A DNA stretch of 64,000 bases from Annona cherimola. Lineage: Eukaryota > Streptophyta > Magnoliopsida > Magnoliales > Annonaceae. The stretch lies in contig CM059972.1 of assembly GCA_030490835.1 (NCBI GenBank), forward strand, positions 53,859,563-53,923,562, written 5' to 3'. Below, piece by piece: positions 21,796 through 31,585 of the stretch; positions within the stretch are counted from its first letter, which is position 1, and the number at the start of each line of letters is the position of its first letter. Both the position numbers and the translations under genes were made by a program. Below the pieces are notes generated by a model, which saw nothing but the letters and a program-made list of their open reading frames with translations, did no database searches and was not told the DNA's origin.

Positions 21796-23972
21796 AAATG
21801 CTCCTTTGCAGATTTCATGGCACATTCGATGACTTTTGAATTTTTGCCTAATGGTAGTTTTGTCATTTCTGAGCCAGACCACATGGATGCGGCTATCCCG
21901 CATCATTTTATTCGTGTACCAGAGAAGCCGGAGCACCGTGTCTATCGACACGTTGACTACTCTCCTGCAGCGATCAAGCAAAGAAGAGGCCGATCTGCAC
22001 TACTCAAGGAGCCTCTTATTGTTCAAGGCTCAAAGACCACTCCTATTCAACCAACAAAGTCTCTGCAGGCGCCCATCCGAATGGGCCCGCCTGCTCGACA
22101 GTCAGACTATGCCAAGAAGTCCGCCCACCGGCTTGCTGCACCAGCCCAACCAACAGCACAACAGCCTGCAGGACAACCTGTTTTGCAGTCCCATTCCATA
22201 AAAAGGTCTGCGAGACAATCTACTGCAACTCGGCTAGCGCCAACTAGCCACCCAGAAGCCAATGTTCCCCGAAAAGGGGGCAAAACTGTGCCGAATCCTG
22301 TTCGATGCACCATCACTCGCCAATTTGGTCGGGCTGCCTCAAGGGTTGTTGACCTAGCCCCCCGACTTAACCAAAGTGACACCCAAGAGCGGAAGGAGTC
22401 AAGAAGACAAACCAAGTTTTCTCAGCTGGAGGCTCCATTGGCCGATGGAGCGGACGACCAATTCAAGCCGCAAGGACTTATTATTGTCCGATCCAGTTTA
22501 GGCACCCTGCGATTTGTCATCCCTGACCCGACGCATTCGCCCCATCAGTCAACCCATGCTCCATCTAGCTCACAAGCTAGAGTCAAATCTCCAGATCACT
22601 ATGATACTGCCAATATAGTGACGGTTCCTCATCACGTATCAAGGAAACAAAGGAGAAAAGCGCAGCAGAAAAAGCAGTTCGGGAAAACAACTTCCCGGTT
22701 AAACTTGAAGGCTTCATCGCCACTGCCATCAGGACCAAGGCATAGGCTGTTCTCACACCCCCAACAAAGGGGTAGGCCGCAAAAGAAGCCACTACAGAAC
22801 ACTCGCAAATTGAGAGTGCCTCAAAAGCCAAGACTCTCTAACAAGTGGCAGTATCCTCAGAAGCGCCATACAACGTATTCACGTTCAGTGCTCAGGCTGA
22901 TCCCTAACTTTATACACGAAAATCAATTCGCCTCATTAAACAGACTGAAAGAGGATATGACTTATGCGCCTGTTGTGGCCCCGTTCCGAGGAGAGCACCG
23001 GATGCCGCACCCCAAGAGAGAAGCTAAAAGGAGGAGACGTCTCCTCCAGACGACAGAAGTCAACATGGTGGACCTCACCCAGCCAAGCACTTCCAAAGCG
23101 TCGGAGATGTTAACCCGGTCAAGGGCAGCCGCAATGCCCATTACACCGCCATTCTGTAGCCTCTCTCATCCTGAAGGGATCAGGGCCGCCCTCCCAAGAG
23201 GTCAATTTGAAGCCTCTTACATGGTGGGCGAAGAAGAAGAGGTTCTTACACCCAAGTCTCAGCTCATTCATGACCTCCGGGAGGAGATTAAGAGTATGAA
23301 ACGGGCTATGGAAACTCAAGGCAACAAGACATTAGGGGTGTGTTTGGGAATGAATAAAACTTTTGGTGAAAAGTTTTGAAGAATAAAAGTTGTCAAATGA
23401 TGTGATATGATAGGGGTAATAATGAGGAGTAAAGAGGATAAAGTTAAAATAGATAGGTTAGTTGTATAGGTAATTGTGTAGAAATGATTGAAAAGTAGGG
23501 TGGTTTGTGTTGGAAGATGTAAAAAAATAATTAAAAAATAGAAGAGTTGTAGAGAATGAAAAGTTTTAGATTGAAAAGTTTTAGGTGAAAACTTTTTGTC
23601 ATTGCCAAACACCCCCTAGGTTCCCATCAACCACCATCACCAAGGAACCGTCAATCAGTCCATCAGCCCGAGAAACCAATTAGGCAGCAGACCGAGGAAG
23701 ATGAAAATGCAGAATTGGAGCAAGGCTTTTTGCAGTTCAATAACCTACGTATCAATACCCCTCGAACGCAAGACGCGCGGGTAAACACACCCATGGGGTC
23801 TCCACCCAGGTTTATTGCACAGAAGGAGATGATGCATCAGCTTGTGGCCGAATGCCTTCGTCGACAGGCACCTCAACTCACTGGGGTCCCTACAACGACA
23901 ATCAACATACCTTATCCCCCAGAGGTTGAAGCGGAGCTGCTACCTAGAGATTTGAAGCCACCAAAGATCTAA
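21796..23972 (+). CDS. Gypsy polyprotein N-terminal part (basic domain and start of gag), interrupted by a MITE
   Basis: Open in one frame from the Copia junction to 23334, and again from 23619 to a TAA at 23970-23972. With the MITE and one TA set aside, the two parts are in the same frame. The N-terminal about 500 residues are rich in Arg, Lys, Pro, Gln and Ser with no domain I know (HHFIRVPEKPEHRVY, NSARQ-type basic patches, SRKQRRKAQQKKQFGKTTSR). They are followed by acidic VGEEEEV and a helix (QLIHDLREEIKSMKRAMETQ). The second part leads into gag (LVAECLRRQAPQL, PYPPEVEAELLPRDLKPPKI). Tat/Ogre elements often carry an extra ORF before gag; this may be its equivalent fused to gag. The true start is lost. 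Confidence 0.7.
23335..23616 (+). mobile_element. MITE family M1, intact copy inserted in Gypsy gag
   Basis: 282 bp with terminal inverted repeats GGGGTGTGTTTGG...CCAAACACCCCC, flanked by TA on both sides. Removing the element and one TA keeps the gag frame continuous (the last codon before, TTA at 23332-23334, joins GGT at 23619). That defines the insertion and a TA duplication. Sub-terminal words AAAACTTTT and AAGTTTTAGATTGAAAAGTT pair. No coding capacity. The TA target suggests a Tc1/mariner-type source, though the ends are not typical Stowaway. Confidence 0.88.
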
Positions 23973-24023
23973 TTCGATGGGACTGGGAGCGCGTTAAAGC
24001 ACCTGACATCATTCCACTATGCC

Positions 24024-24397
24024 ATGGGTAATTGGGCGCACCATTCGAATTTTTGTCTTCGAATGTTTCCCAATACTCTTTCTGGTGATGCTTTCCAGTG
24101 GTACATATCTCTCCCAAACGGCTCAGTTCAAACATGGGAAGAGATGAAAGAAATGTTCACCTCCCGATTCGTTGATACTACACGAGAAGTACAACTATCG
24201 GAATTATCTACCTTGTCCCAAAATAAGGACGAGCCGGTTGAAGACTACATCACTAGATGGCAAAGGGCCGCTAATCGATGTCAAGCACCCCTCTCTCAAG
24301 CAATGAAGGTCAATCTTTGCCGGAACGGCATCAAGACAGAAATCTCATTGCTGATGAATGAACAGTTAAGTACATTTCAGGCCTGGCCACAGAAGCT
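24024..24397 (+). CDS. Gypsy gag module 1 (Retrotrans_gag domain)
   Basis: Continues the frame of the preceding part past the TAA (FDGTGSALKHLTSFHYAMGN). The Retrotrans_gag core is FPNTLSGDAFQWYISLPNGS, WEEMKEMFTSRFVDTTREV, EPVEDYITRWQRAANRC. A single-base shift near 24380 (after ISLLMNEQLSTF) moves the frame to the one that starts AYRKEYLLSQQKAW. The domain forms the capsid shell of the retroelement particle. Confidence 0.85.
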
Positions 24398-25864
24398 TAT
24401 CGAAAAGAGTATTTGTTGTCTCAGCAAAAAGCCTGGAAGAAGGAGTCATCCACAACTACTATGTTCAAGAAGAAGAAAACTGGAGAGACCTCTGCAAACA
24501 CTACAGAGGTTAAGAAGCAGCCGGATAAAGCAAAGCCGCCCGCAAAAGAGCAGCCTGCAAAACCCTTCCGAAGAGAGGAAATCCAATACGCCTTCGGGGA
24601 AGATGACGTGGAGACGCTATTCCAGCATCTCATGTCGACCGGGCTATTTGAGTTGCCCGCCCCAAAAAGGCCAGAAGAAGTTGGACGTACTTCTCACCAG
24701 CGATATTGCAGTTACCACCGATATGTCGGTCACCCCACTAAGAAGTGTTGGGATCTCCAAGCAATATTGCAAGATTATATCGATAAGGGGATTATAAAAC
24801 TCAGTCCTCCAGTGCAAGCTTCATCAAATGTTGTGACAATTGAGATGGCAGAAAAAGGTGATTGGGAAGTGGTTCGAAAACCACCAAGCCTAAGACGGAC
24901 AAAAAGATGTCTCAAAAATTTATACAGAGAAGACAAAAGAATAAGGGATAAAGCCATTCTCCCTTTCTTCTCAAGGCATTTGAGGCAATCCTCACGGGTG
25001 CAACCATTCCTGATCATGGACTTTCTACAGCCCGAGTTGCTACTCTCATTCTATCAGCGGCTTGCTAGTAGATCACCTCGATCAGCAAAAGAAAGGTACA
25101 TTCTCGAGGAATTACAAAACATTACTCCATGTGAGTTCCCTGAGGATGGTCCGTTTTGGGACCTGGATAGCAACAAAGGAGAGACCGAAACTTGCTATCA
25201 TATAAATGTGTCCGCGTCCAAACCTGCAAAGCGGCGAAGAACTGCCTCAGTGTTTATCCCTAACTACACCAAGTTTGAAGTCGGGATGTCACCGGTAAAC
25301 CACATCATCATGTATTTACGAGAATCTCGGCTTCTTCCAGCATCCTGGGGAACCAGAGTGGAATACTTCCAGTACTCACTGGGGGAGTCGGTGATGTCTT
25401 GGTACCAAGATAACCATATCGAAGAAATTACCGAGTGGGTCATCTTGATAGACGCGTTCTTGGTCCACTTCCTGTCAAGACAAAGAGAGCAGTTCCCTAG
25501 TAATTACTTAAGGGAAATACAATACAGTCAAGAATCCACTGCTCATTATGTAAATTATCTCAGAGACAGTACATGGAGCGATCCCCTGGCTATATGGTTG
25601 CCTGAACCTGAAATGGTCACGAAGTATCTTTCGGATGCAGTATGCCCTCCGACTGACAACGGGTACAAGACCTTCGGAGCTAAAACTTTCATAAAGGCAA
25701 TCCGATGGGTCGGTAACGAAGGCTTCAAACAAGAGGCAATCTTTAGCGACGCTGAAGGTTTTGGGAGGACAAATCAACTCCAAGTTCTGCACGTACTGCA
25801 GTTAAACAATGCGCCCATTCTTCGAGTGTTCCCTTTCTTAGCTAGGGAGTTAAGCTATGATTGA
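24398..25864 (+). CDS. Gypsy gag, zinc-finger-like region and gag-like module 2
   Basis: After the frameshift: the Lys-rich KKKKTGETSANTTEVKKQPD, then a Tat-type CxxH zinc-finger-like motif (CSYHRYVGHPTKKCWDLQ) and LQDYIDKGIIKL, which normally closes Tat gag. Instead of going on to protease, the frame continues with a second gag-like domain: MYLRESRLLPASWGTRVEYF, SLGESVMSWYQDNHIEEITE, IDAFLVHFLSRQREQFPSNY, ESTAHYVNYLRDSTW. The layout (helix, GE-x-MSWY, W-x-x-L-x-x-AF-x-x-x-F) follows Retrotrans_gag although sequence identity to module 1 is low. Ends at an in-frame TGA after ARELSYD. Confidence 0.7.
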   Translation, partial: YRKEYLLSQQKAWKKESSTTTMFKKKKTGETSANTTEVKKQPDKAKPPAKEQPAKPFRREEIQYAFGEDDVETLFQHLMSTGLFELPAPKRPEEVGRTSHQRYCSYHRYVGHPTKKCWDLQAILQDYIDKGIIKLSPPVQASSNVVTIEMAEKGDWEVVRKPPSLRRTKRCLKNLYREDKRIRDKAILPFFSRHLRQSSRVQPFLIMDFLQPELLLSFYQRLASRSPRSAKERYILEELQNITPCEFPEDGPFWDLDSNKGETETCYHINVSASKPAKRRRTASVFIPNYTKFEVGMSPVNHIIMYLRESRLLPASWGTRVEYFQYSLGESVMSWYQDNHIEEITEWVILIDAFLVHFLSRQREQFPSNYLREIQYSQESTAHYVNYLRDSTWSDPLAIWLPEPEMVTKYLSDAVCPPTDNGYKTFGAKTFIKAIRWVGNEGFKQEAIFSDAEGFGRTNQLQVLHVLQLNNAPILRVFPFLARELSYD

Positions 25865-26428
25865 CCGTATATTCAGTTATTCCATGAGAATCATAAATAT
25901 GCATTGCCGCACTTGTTTGATTATTCACTGGCGGTCTGTCAAATGGGGCAAACGGAAGAGTTTGCACTTGGGCACTTTGTTTTGAGCTTGGCCCATGACA
26001 GTTGTGCCCTTCTCTGGATCTCCTCGCTCCCCGAAGAAGCATTTGGTTCTTGGGAAGAGTTCGTCGATATGTTTATCCTAAGATTCCACGAATATGAAAC
26101 AGAGTTCCCTCCAGAGATGATCGAAGTCATGCACCCCCTATCAGGAGAATCTCAATATGACTACATCTTGAGATGGATAAACTGCAGAATAATCAACCAA
26201 AAATTCGACAAAGAAGAAATCATGGTTCATCATTGCATCGAGTCAATGAGTGGGTATTTTCCTGAAATCTCAAAAATGCAGCCATTTTTTTCAGATGTAC
26301 TACGAAAATTGGCTACAAACATTCAGGACTCTGCCTCTTCCAATATGGTGCAAGTTGAAGAGGATGTTCTGGCAATTCTTCGATCTGGACGAATTACACC
26401 AGAAAACAAGGGTAAAGCCCCGGCATAA
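25865..26428 (+). CDS. Gypsy gag-like module 3
   Basis: Same frame as the preceding part, past a TGA at 25862-25864. After PYIQLFHENHKYALPHLFDY comes a third gag-like core: HFVLSLAHDSCALLWISSLP, SWEEFVDMFILRFHEYETEF, GESQYDYILRWINCRII. The order of conserved positions again matches Retrotrans_gag. It ends at TAA (26426-26428), after which the same frame continues to protease, so this is a nonsense codon within a long polyprotein. Three gag-like domains in one element are unusual. Confidence 0.65.
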   Translation, partial: PYIQLFHENHKYALPHLFDYSLAVCQMGQTEEFALGHFVLSLAHDSCALLWISSLPEEAFGSWEEFVDMFILRFHEYETEFPPEMIEVMHPLSGESQYDYILRWINCRIINQKFDKEEIMVHHCIESMSGYFPEISKMQPFFSDVLRKLATNIQDSASSNMVQVEEDVLAILRSGRITPENKGKAPA

Positions 26429-26494
26429 GAAAATCGTACACAGCCAGAACAGCACATACCAGCCAATCAAGGGAAATCCTCAGTAAACTATGAT

Positions 26495-27187
26495 GTGCTT
26501 GAACACTTGAAGCGACTCCCTGCTCGACTCAGTATTTACGATGCCTTGCAGTTATCGCAAGAAGCCAGGGATGCACTGGTTAGTGCTCTAACAGATGAAA
26601 ATGTCCGTCTCGCTTACCTGGTCGACGCCGCTGAATGTGATGAAGTCATTTCATTCACTGATAAGGATATGTTGCTTGGAGATATTAATCACAACCGACC
26701 CTTATATGTTACGGGCAACCTAGCCGGTGAACTGGTTAACAGAATCATGATCGATGCTGGGTCTGCAATTAATATCCTGCCCCTTCGAACACTCAGGAGG
26801 ATCGGAATTTCTCCATCAGCGCTAAAAGACACTAGTGTGGTGATTCACGGGTTTAATCAAGGAGCTCAAAAGGCCATGGGCCTAATTGAGTTGGAACTAA
26901 GCATAGAAGATTTCTGCACCGAAATCCCATGCTTCGTGATTAATGCTTCGACCTCATATAACTTGCTGTTAGGAAGGCCTTGGCTCCACAATAATAAGAT
27001 CATCGCATCAACGGTGCATCAATGCTTCAAGTACTGCAAAGATGGAGTCGAAAAAAGGATTTTTGCTGACCATAAACCATTCGCAATGGCGGAATCATTT
27101 TACTCTGATGCTAAGTATTATGACTTGGCATCTGCTGTCAACACATCAATGAAATCAATTGAACCAACCACACTAGAAGGACAGTAG
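26495..27187 (+). CDS. Gypsy aspartic protease
   Basis: Frame shared with gag module 3. Retropepsin active site IMIDAGSAINILPLRTLRRI (D-A-G-S), flap region and FVINASTSYNLLLGRPWLHN, the usual closing motif of plant Gypsy protease. It cuts the polyprotein during particle maturation. The frame closes at TAG after TLEGQ, but the codons beyond it (EVSQAPPAPV and on to the RT) are in the same frame, so the TAG is a nonsense change. Confidence 0.9.
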   Translation: MLEHLKRLPARLSIYDALQLSQEARDALVSALTDENVRLAYLVDAAECDEVISFTDKDMLLGDINHNRPLYVTGNLAGELVNRIMIDAGSAINILPLRTLRRIGISPSALKDTSVVIHGFNQGAQKAMGLIELELSIEDFCTEIPCFVINASTSYNLLLGRPWLHNNKIIASTVHQCFKYCKDGVEKRIFADHKPFAMAESFYSDAKYYDLASAVNTSMKSIEPTTLEGQ

Positions 27188-27247
27188 GAGGTATCTCAGG
27201 CTCCCCCCGCCCCAGTAAGCACAGACATATTCTCAAAGGGTGAGAAG

Positions 27248-29851
27248 ATGGAAGGTCAAGGTCGTGGTCGAGGGCGCGATCATGGACGAGGAACGACAGA
27301 ACCAAGGGCTCAATTTCAAACCAAATTTGAAAATATGAGCCTCGATCCAGTACATCCACTACCACGACAACGACAGGGGGCAACCATACCACCTCCTACC
27401 AGCTATAGCAACACTGCTGCAGGATCACGGTTCTACTTGGACCTCGAAGTCCTGAAAAAGGTTGCTAAACCGCCTCGAGCCAATTCCCCTAGGTTTGAGG
27501 TGGATCTGGAAGCTCTTCGGAGATTCCGGAATCAGGCCAATGAGGAAGCCAAGTCACTTTGCTGTGAGAGTGACGGAATGGCCACTGAGGCCGCTCACCA
27601 AAATCAAAAACCTAAGGAAACACTCGATGAGGTTTTAGCAATGCTCGTGGGGTTTAATGTAGCTGCTCCAAGTGCGCAGGAACCTCAAGATGAAAAATTT
27701 GCCCAAAAATATTTCATAAAGCAATATGGCAAGGTTTACGGTAGCCCTAACAAATCCTCTTGTTTGACCATGGCTAAGCTCAAGAAATGGGATTTCCATC
27801 GCTATAGCAGAGAAAGCAAGAAAATTATGGATTTGATGGGGTTCTATCCCGATGAACCACATTTATCAGGCCTCGGAAGTGACATCCCTATCCCATTATC
27901 CGAAAGACCCCCTGGTTATCAAAAGGGTAACAAAAGACTCGGCCTTGGGTATAAAGAAAAAGAAGACGACAACTTCGCCACCACCTACTGCGTCTCCACA
28001 AGTGATGACTCCAACAATGATGAAGAGGCATTAATGGAACCAGAGGATGCTCCACCTGCGATTGAGGATGGAGGGCAGCCTACTATCGATGTACTTGAGG
28101 AATTCAATCTCGGGACTGAGGAGGACCCGAGACCCATTTTTATTGCCAAAAACCTGGTCGAAAAAGAAAAGGTGGCATTGAGGCAGCTTTTAAGTGAATT
28201 CGAAGATGTTTTTGCTTGGGGGTATTCCGAAATGCCAGGTCTCAACCCCGCGGTTGCAATGCACCATCTGCATATTACGCGGGATAAAAAGCCAGTCAAG
28301 CAAGCTCCGAGAAGGTTTCGACCAGAGCTCGAAGAACAAATCATCAAAGAAGTTGAAAAACTCATTGATGCTGAATTCATTCGGGAAATCAAATTTCCGA
28401 AATGGATTTCTAGCATTGTTCCTGTCAAAAAGAAAAACGGGGAGATCCGCATCTGCGTAGATTTTCGAGATCTAAACGAAGCATGCCCTAAAGATGAATT
28501 TCCTCTTCCTTTCACTGATTTGCTAATCGACAGCACAGCTCTATACGACACATTCTCCTTTATGGATGGATATTCGGGATATAATCAAATCAAGATGGCT
28601 CCAACGGATGAAGCCGCAACAGCATTTCGAACACCGATGGGTGTCTTTTGCTACAAAGTCATGCCTTTTGGTCTTAAGAATGCTGGCGCAACTTATCAAA
28701 GGGCCATGCAAAATATATTTCATGATGTGTTACACAAACATGTTGAGTGTTATGTCGATGACCTGGTTGTAAGATCTGAAGGTCACAATAAGCATAAAGA
28801 AGATTTGAGGTCGGTATTTCTGCACCTAAGAAAGTATGATCTCAAGATGAATCCTCTCAAATGTGCATTCGGAGTATCATCCGAAAAATTCCTCGGATTC
28901 ATAATCCGCCAAAGGGGAATTGAGGTCGATCCACTCAAGACAGAAGCAATCCAAAATATGCCGCCTCCACGAAACCTCAGAGAACTTAGGAGTCTCCAAG
29001 GCCAATTGTCGTACATCCGGCGTTTCATCTCCAACTTGTCCGGCCGGTGCCAGCCCTTTCACAAGTTAATGAGAAAAGATACGACTTTCCAGTGGGACGC
29101 AAAATGCCAACAGGCTTTTGAAGCCATTAAAGAATTGCTGCAAAATCCTCCTGTTTTGACAACCCCAGTAAAAGGAAAGCCGCTCATTCTTTATATAGCT
29201 GCCAGTCCACAATCACTGGGGGCATTGCTTGCACAAGAAAATGCTCAAGGCAAAGAACAAGCCGCATATTATCTCAGTCGTCGGTTATTGCAAGCTGAAT
29301 GTAATTATTCCTCGATCGAGAAGATCTGTCTAGCATTGGTTTTTGTGGCACAAAAGCTAAGACATTACTTCCTCGCACATCAGATCATACTTATATCGAA
29401 GGCCGATCCCCTCAAGTTCCTGATCACTAAACCAATGCTTTCAGGACGCCTAGCAAAATGGTCACTGCTGCTATCTGAGTTTGATATTAAATATGTGCCA
29501 CGAAAGGCAGTGGAAGGGCAAGTATTGACAGATTTCCTAGCAGCCCATCCGCTTGAAGAAGAATTTCCCATCTTAGAAAACCTACCTGATGAGAAGGTTT
29601 TCTATGCAAATGATGATCCAATGTGGCAAATGTATTTCGATGGCGGTTCAAAGCCATCCGGAGCTGGCGTCGGAGTTGTCGTAGTTTCTCCTCATAAAGA
29701 CTTATTCCCTCACTCATATTTTCTTGGAAAAAGCGCAACAAATAATGAAGCTGAATATGAGGCTTTACTCATCGACATGGAACTTCTTCTACAATCAGAT
29801 ATTTTATTTGTGCGAATATTTGGGGACTCTGAATGGTTATCAAACAGTTAA
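27248..29851 (+). CDS. Gypsy reverse transcriptase, RNase H 1 and first part of RNase H 2
   Basis: 867 codons. A Gly/Arg-rich linker, then RT (WISSIVPVKKKNGEIRICVD, FSFMDGYSGYNQIKMAPTDE, MPFGLKNAGATYQRAMQNIF and the catalytic CYVDDLVVRS). Next the Gypsy RNase H (LILYIAASPQSLGALLAQEN, YYLSRRLLQAECNYSSIEKI) and then a second, archaeal-type RNase H (MYFDGGSKPSGAGVGVVVVS, NNEAEYEALLIDMELL, GDSEW). The double RNase H defines the Tat clade. A one-base loss near 29840 shifts the frame inside the second RNase H, between its third and fourth catalytic acids. Confidence 0.92.
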   Translation: MEGQGRGRGRDHGRGTTEPRAQFQTKFENMSLDPVHPLPRQRQGATIPPPTSYSNTAAGSRFYLDLEVLKKVAKPPRANSPRFEVDLEALRRFRNQANEEAKSLCCESDGMATEAAHQNQKPKETLDEVLAMLVGFNVAAPSAQEPQDEKFAQKYFIKQYGKVYGSPNKSSCLTMAKLKKWDFHRYSRESKKIMDLMGFYPDEPHLSGLGSDIPIPLSERPPGYQKGNKRLGLGYKEKEDDNFATTYCVSTSDDSNNDEEALMEPEDAPPAIEDGGQPTIDVLEEFNLGTEEDPRPIFIAKNLVEKEKVALRQLLSEFEDVFAWGYSEMPGLNPAVAMHHLHITRDKKPVKQAPRRFRPELEEQIIKEVEKLIDAEFIREIKFPKWISSIVPVKKKNGEIRICVDFRDLNEACPKDEFPLPFTDLLIDSTALYDTFSFMDGYSGYNQIKMAPTDEAATAFRTPMGVFCYKVMPFGLKNAGATYQRAMQNIFHDVLHKHVECYVDDLVVRSEGHNKHKEDLRSVFLHLRKYDLKMNPLKCAFGVSSEKFLGFIIRQRGIEVDPLKTEAIQNMPPPRNLRELRSLQGQLSYIRRFISNLSGRCQPFHKLMRKDTTFQWDAKCQQAFEAIKELLQNPPVLTTPVKGKPLILYIAASPQSLGALLAQENAQGKEQAAYYLSRRLLQAECNYSSIEKICLALVFVAQKLRHYFLAHQIILISKADPLKFLITKPMLSGRLAKWSLLLSEFDIKYVPRKAVEGQVLTDFLAAHPLEEEFPILENLPDEKVFYANDDPMWQMYFDGGSKPSGAGVGVVVVSPHKDLFPHSYFLGKSATNNEAEYEALLIDMELLLQSDILFVRIFGDSEWLSNS

Positions 29852-31368
29852 ATAATCAATACGAAGTACATCAGCCCCATCTACGAAAATATTATGACAA
29901 AGCTCAAACTTTATTGGCAAAATTCGAAATGGTTTCGATTGAGCATGTTCCTCGGTCAGAAAATGTAGTTGCTGATGCACTATCAAAGTTAGCCAGTATC
30001 CTCGCTTTCAATGAGCTTGATGACATGACAATTCGAGTACAAAGATTAGAAGATGACGAAGATCTCCAAGTAAATCAAATTGGATGGTCTGTATCTGAGG
30101 TAACTACAAACAATGATGACTGGCGCATCCCTATCATCAATTACCTCAAATATGGTATTGAACCAGATGATCCAAATGGCAGAAAGTCATCGAGAAAGGC
30201 TGTTTCGCGATATACCGTGTTTCAAGATAACTTGTATCGGATTTCTTTTGATGGGCTTTGGCTTCGCTGCATCGACGGGAATGATATTTGTCATGTTCTT
30301 CAAGAGACACACTCCAGCGAGTGTGGCGCCCACCAATCTGGACGTCACCTTTATCATAGGATCAAAACATTGGGCTATTATTGGCCCACAATGGTCCAAG
30401 ACTCCATCAATTTTGCAAAATCCTGTGAGGCCTGCCAAATGCATGGAGATATTTATCATATTCCTACTTCAGTAATGTCTCCAGCACCTATTTCGTGGCC
30501 TTTCTCTTGGTGGGGTTTTGATATTGTTGGTCCGATAAACCCATCATCATCTAAAGGACACTTATATATTTTAGCCGCTACGGATTATTTCTCCAAATGG
30601 GCAGAAGCTAAAGCTTACAAGAGAGTCCGAGCGCAAGAGGTGGTTGAATTTATCAAGCACAAAATCATTTACCGTTATGGTGTTCCCTATCAAATCACCT
30701 CAGATAATGGCACGCCATTCAAAAATGACAAAGTGAATCAGTTATGCCAAAAGTTTAGAATCAAGCAAGTGTTCTCATCGCCTTATTACCCACAAGGGAA
30801 TGGTCAAGCAGAGGCATTCAACAAAAATATTATTCGAATCCTCAAAAGGACCACTGTGAAAAATAAGCGTGATTGGCACGAGAGGTTACCCGAAGCACTG
30901 TGGGCCTATAGAACCACACATCGAACTGCAACGGGAGCAACACCATATTCATTACTTTTTGGCGCAGAAGCAGTCTTACCAGTGGAAATTCAGTTAGCAT
31001 CCTTAAGGGTTGCCATCCATTCTGGGTTAACTACTGAACAACAAGCTAAACTTCGCTTCGACGAGCTCGAGGCACTAGACGAAAAACGAGTACAAGCACG
31101 GCAACGGATCGAACTCTATCAAGCTCGAATGGTCGAAGCATACAATAAAGTCGTGAGGCATCGCTCATTCAAAAGAGGAGATTTGGTGCTAAAGCTACGC
31201 ACAGAGCTTATGGCCAGGGGAAAACTTACCAGCAAATTCGAGCCTAAATGGGAAGGGCCTTACATCATTGAGAGGGTCCATGGCAATGGCACATATGAAG
31301 TTGTTAATTGCCGAAATCAAATGAAAGCAACCGTGAATGGGAATTACTTAAAAAGATACTATCCATGA
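29833..31368 (+). CDS. Gypsy RNase H 2 C-terminus and integrase
   Basis: Picks up after the frameshift with VIKQLNNQYEVHQPHLRKYY and ENVVADALSKLAS (last RNase H Asp). Then integrase: zinc-binding HSSECGAHQSGRHLYHRI and CEACQMH (HHCC), core FDIVGPINP, ITSDNGTPFKNDKV and GNGQAEAFNKNIIRILKRTT (D,D,E), and the C-terminal KFEPKWEGPYIIERVHGNGT. It ends at a natural stop after GNYLKRYYP. There is no chromodomain, as expected for Tat rather than chromoviruses. The integrase is fully open. Confidence 0.92.
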   Translation: MVIKQLNNQYEVHQPHLRKYYDKAQTLLAKFEMVSIEHVPRSENVVADALSKLASILAFNELDDMTIRVQRLEDDEDLQVNQIGWSVSEVTTNNDDWRIPIINYLKYGIEPDDPNGRKSSRKAVSRYTVFQDNLYRISFDGLWLRCIDGNDICHVLQETHSSECGAHQSGRHLYHRIKTLGYYWPTMVQDSINFAKSCEACQMHGDIYHIPTSVMSPAPISWPFSWWGFDIVGPINPSSSKGHLYILAATDYFSKWAEAKAYKRVRAQEVVEFIKHKIIYRYGVPYQITSDNGTPFKNDKVNQLCQKFRIKQVFSSPYYPQGNGQAEAFNKNIIRILKRTTVKNKRDWHERLPEALWAYRTTHRTATGATPYSLLFGAEAVLPVEIQLASLRVAIHSGLTTEQQAKLRFDELEALDEKRVQARQRIELYQARMVEAYNKVVRHRSFKRGDLVLKLRTELMARGKLTSKFEPKWEGPYIIERVHGNGTYEVVNCRNQMKATVNGNYLKRYYP

Positions 31369-31585
31369 AATTACAAAGAAAGTCATATATCAAAAGAATC
31401 TCTACAGCCTCCCTTGTAGAAGGAAGGGACTCCTTCAAAACTCGAATGGAGTTCACTACATCAGCAGGAGAAAAAGGTAACGGCTCTATCGATGTCAAAT
31501 TCTCCCCGCCATGAGCATCATCATCAGATATTTCGACAACTAAGGCAGTTGTCAAAAAAAAAAGGGGGTTTCCCGTTCTTCTCGG
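31369..31585 (+). other. Gypsy 3' non-coding segment
   Basis: Spacer between the integrase stop and the Argonaute fragment. A minus-strand frame (31633-31304, with SDDDAHGGENLTSIEPLPFS) crosses it, but I do not recognise it and give it no function. Contains an A10G5 run at about 31552-31566. Confidence 0.4.
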
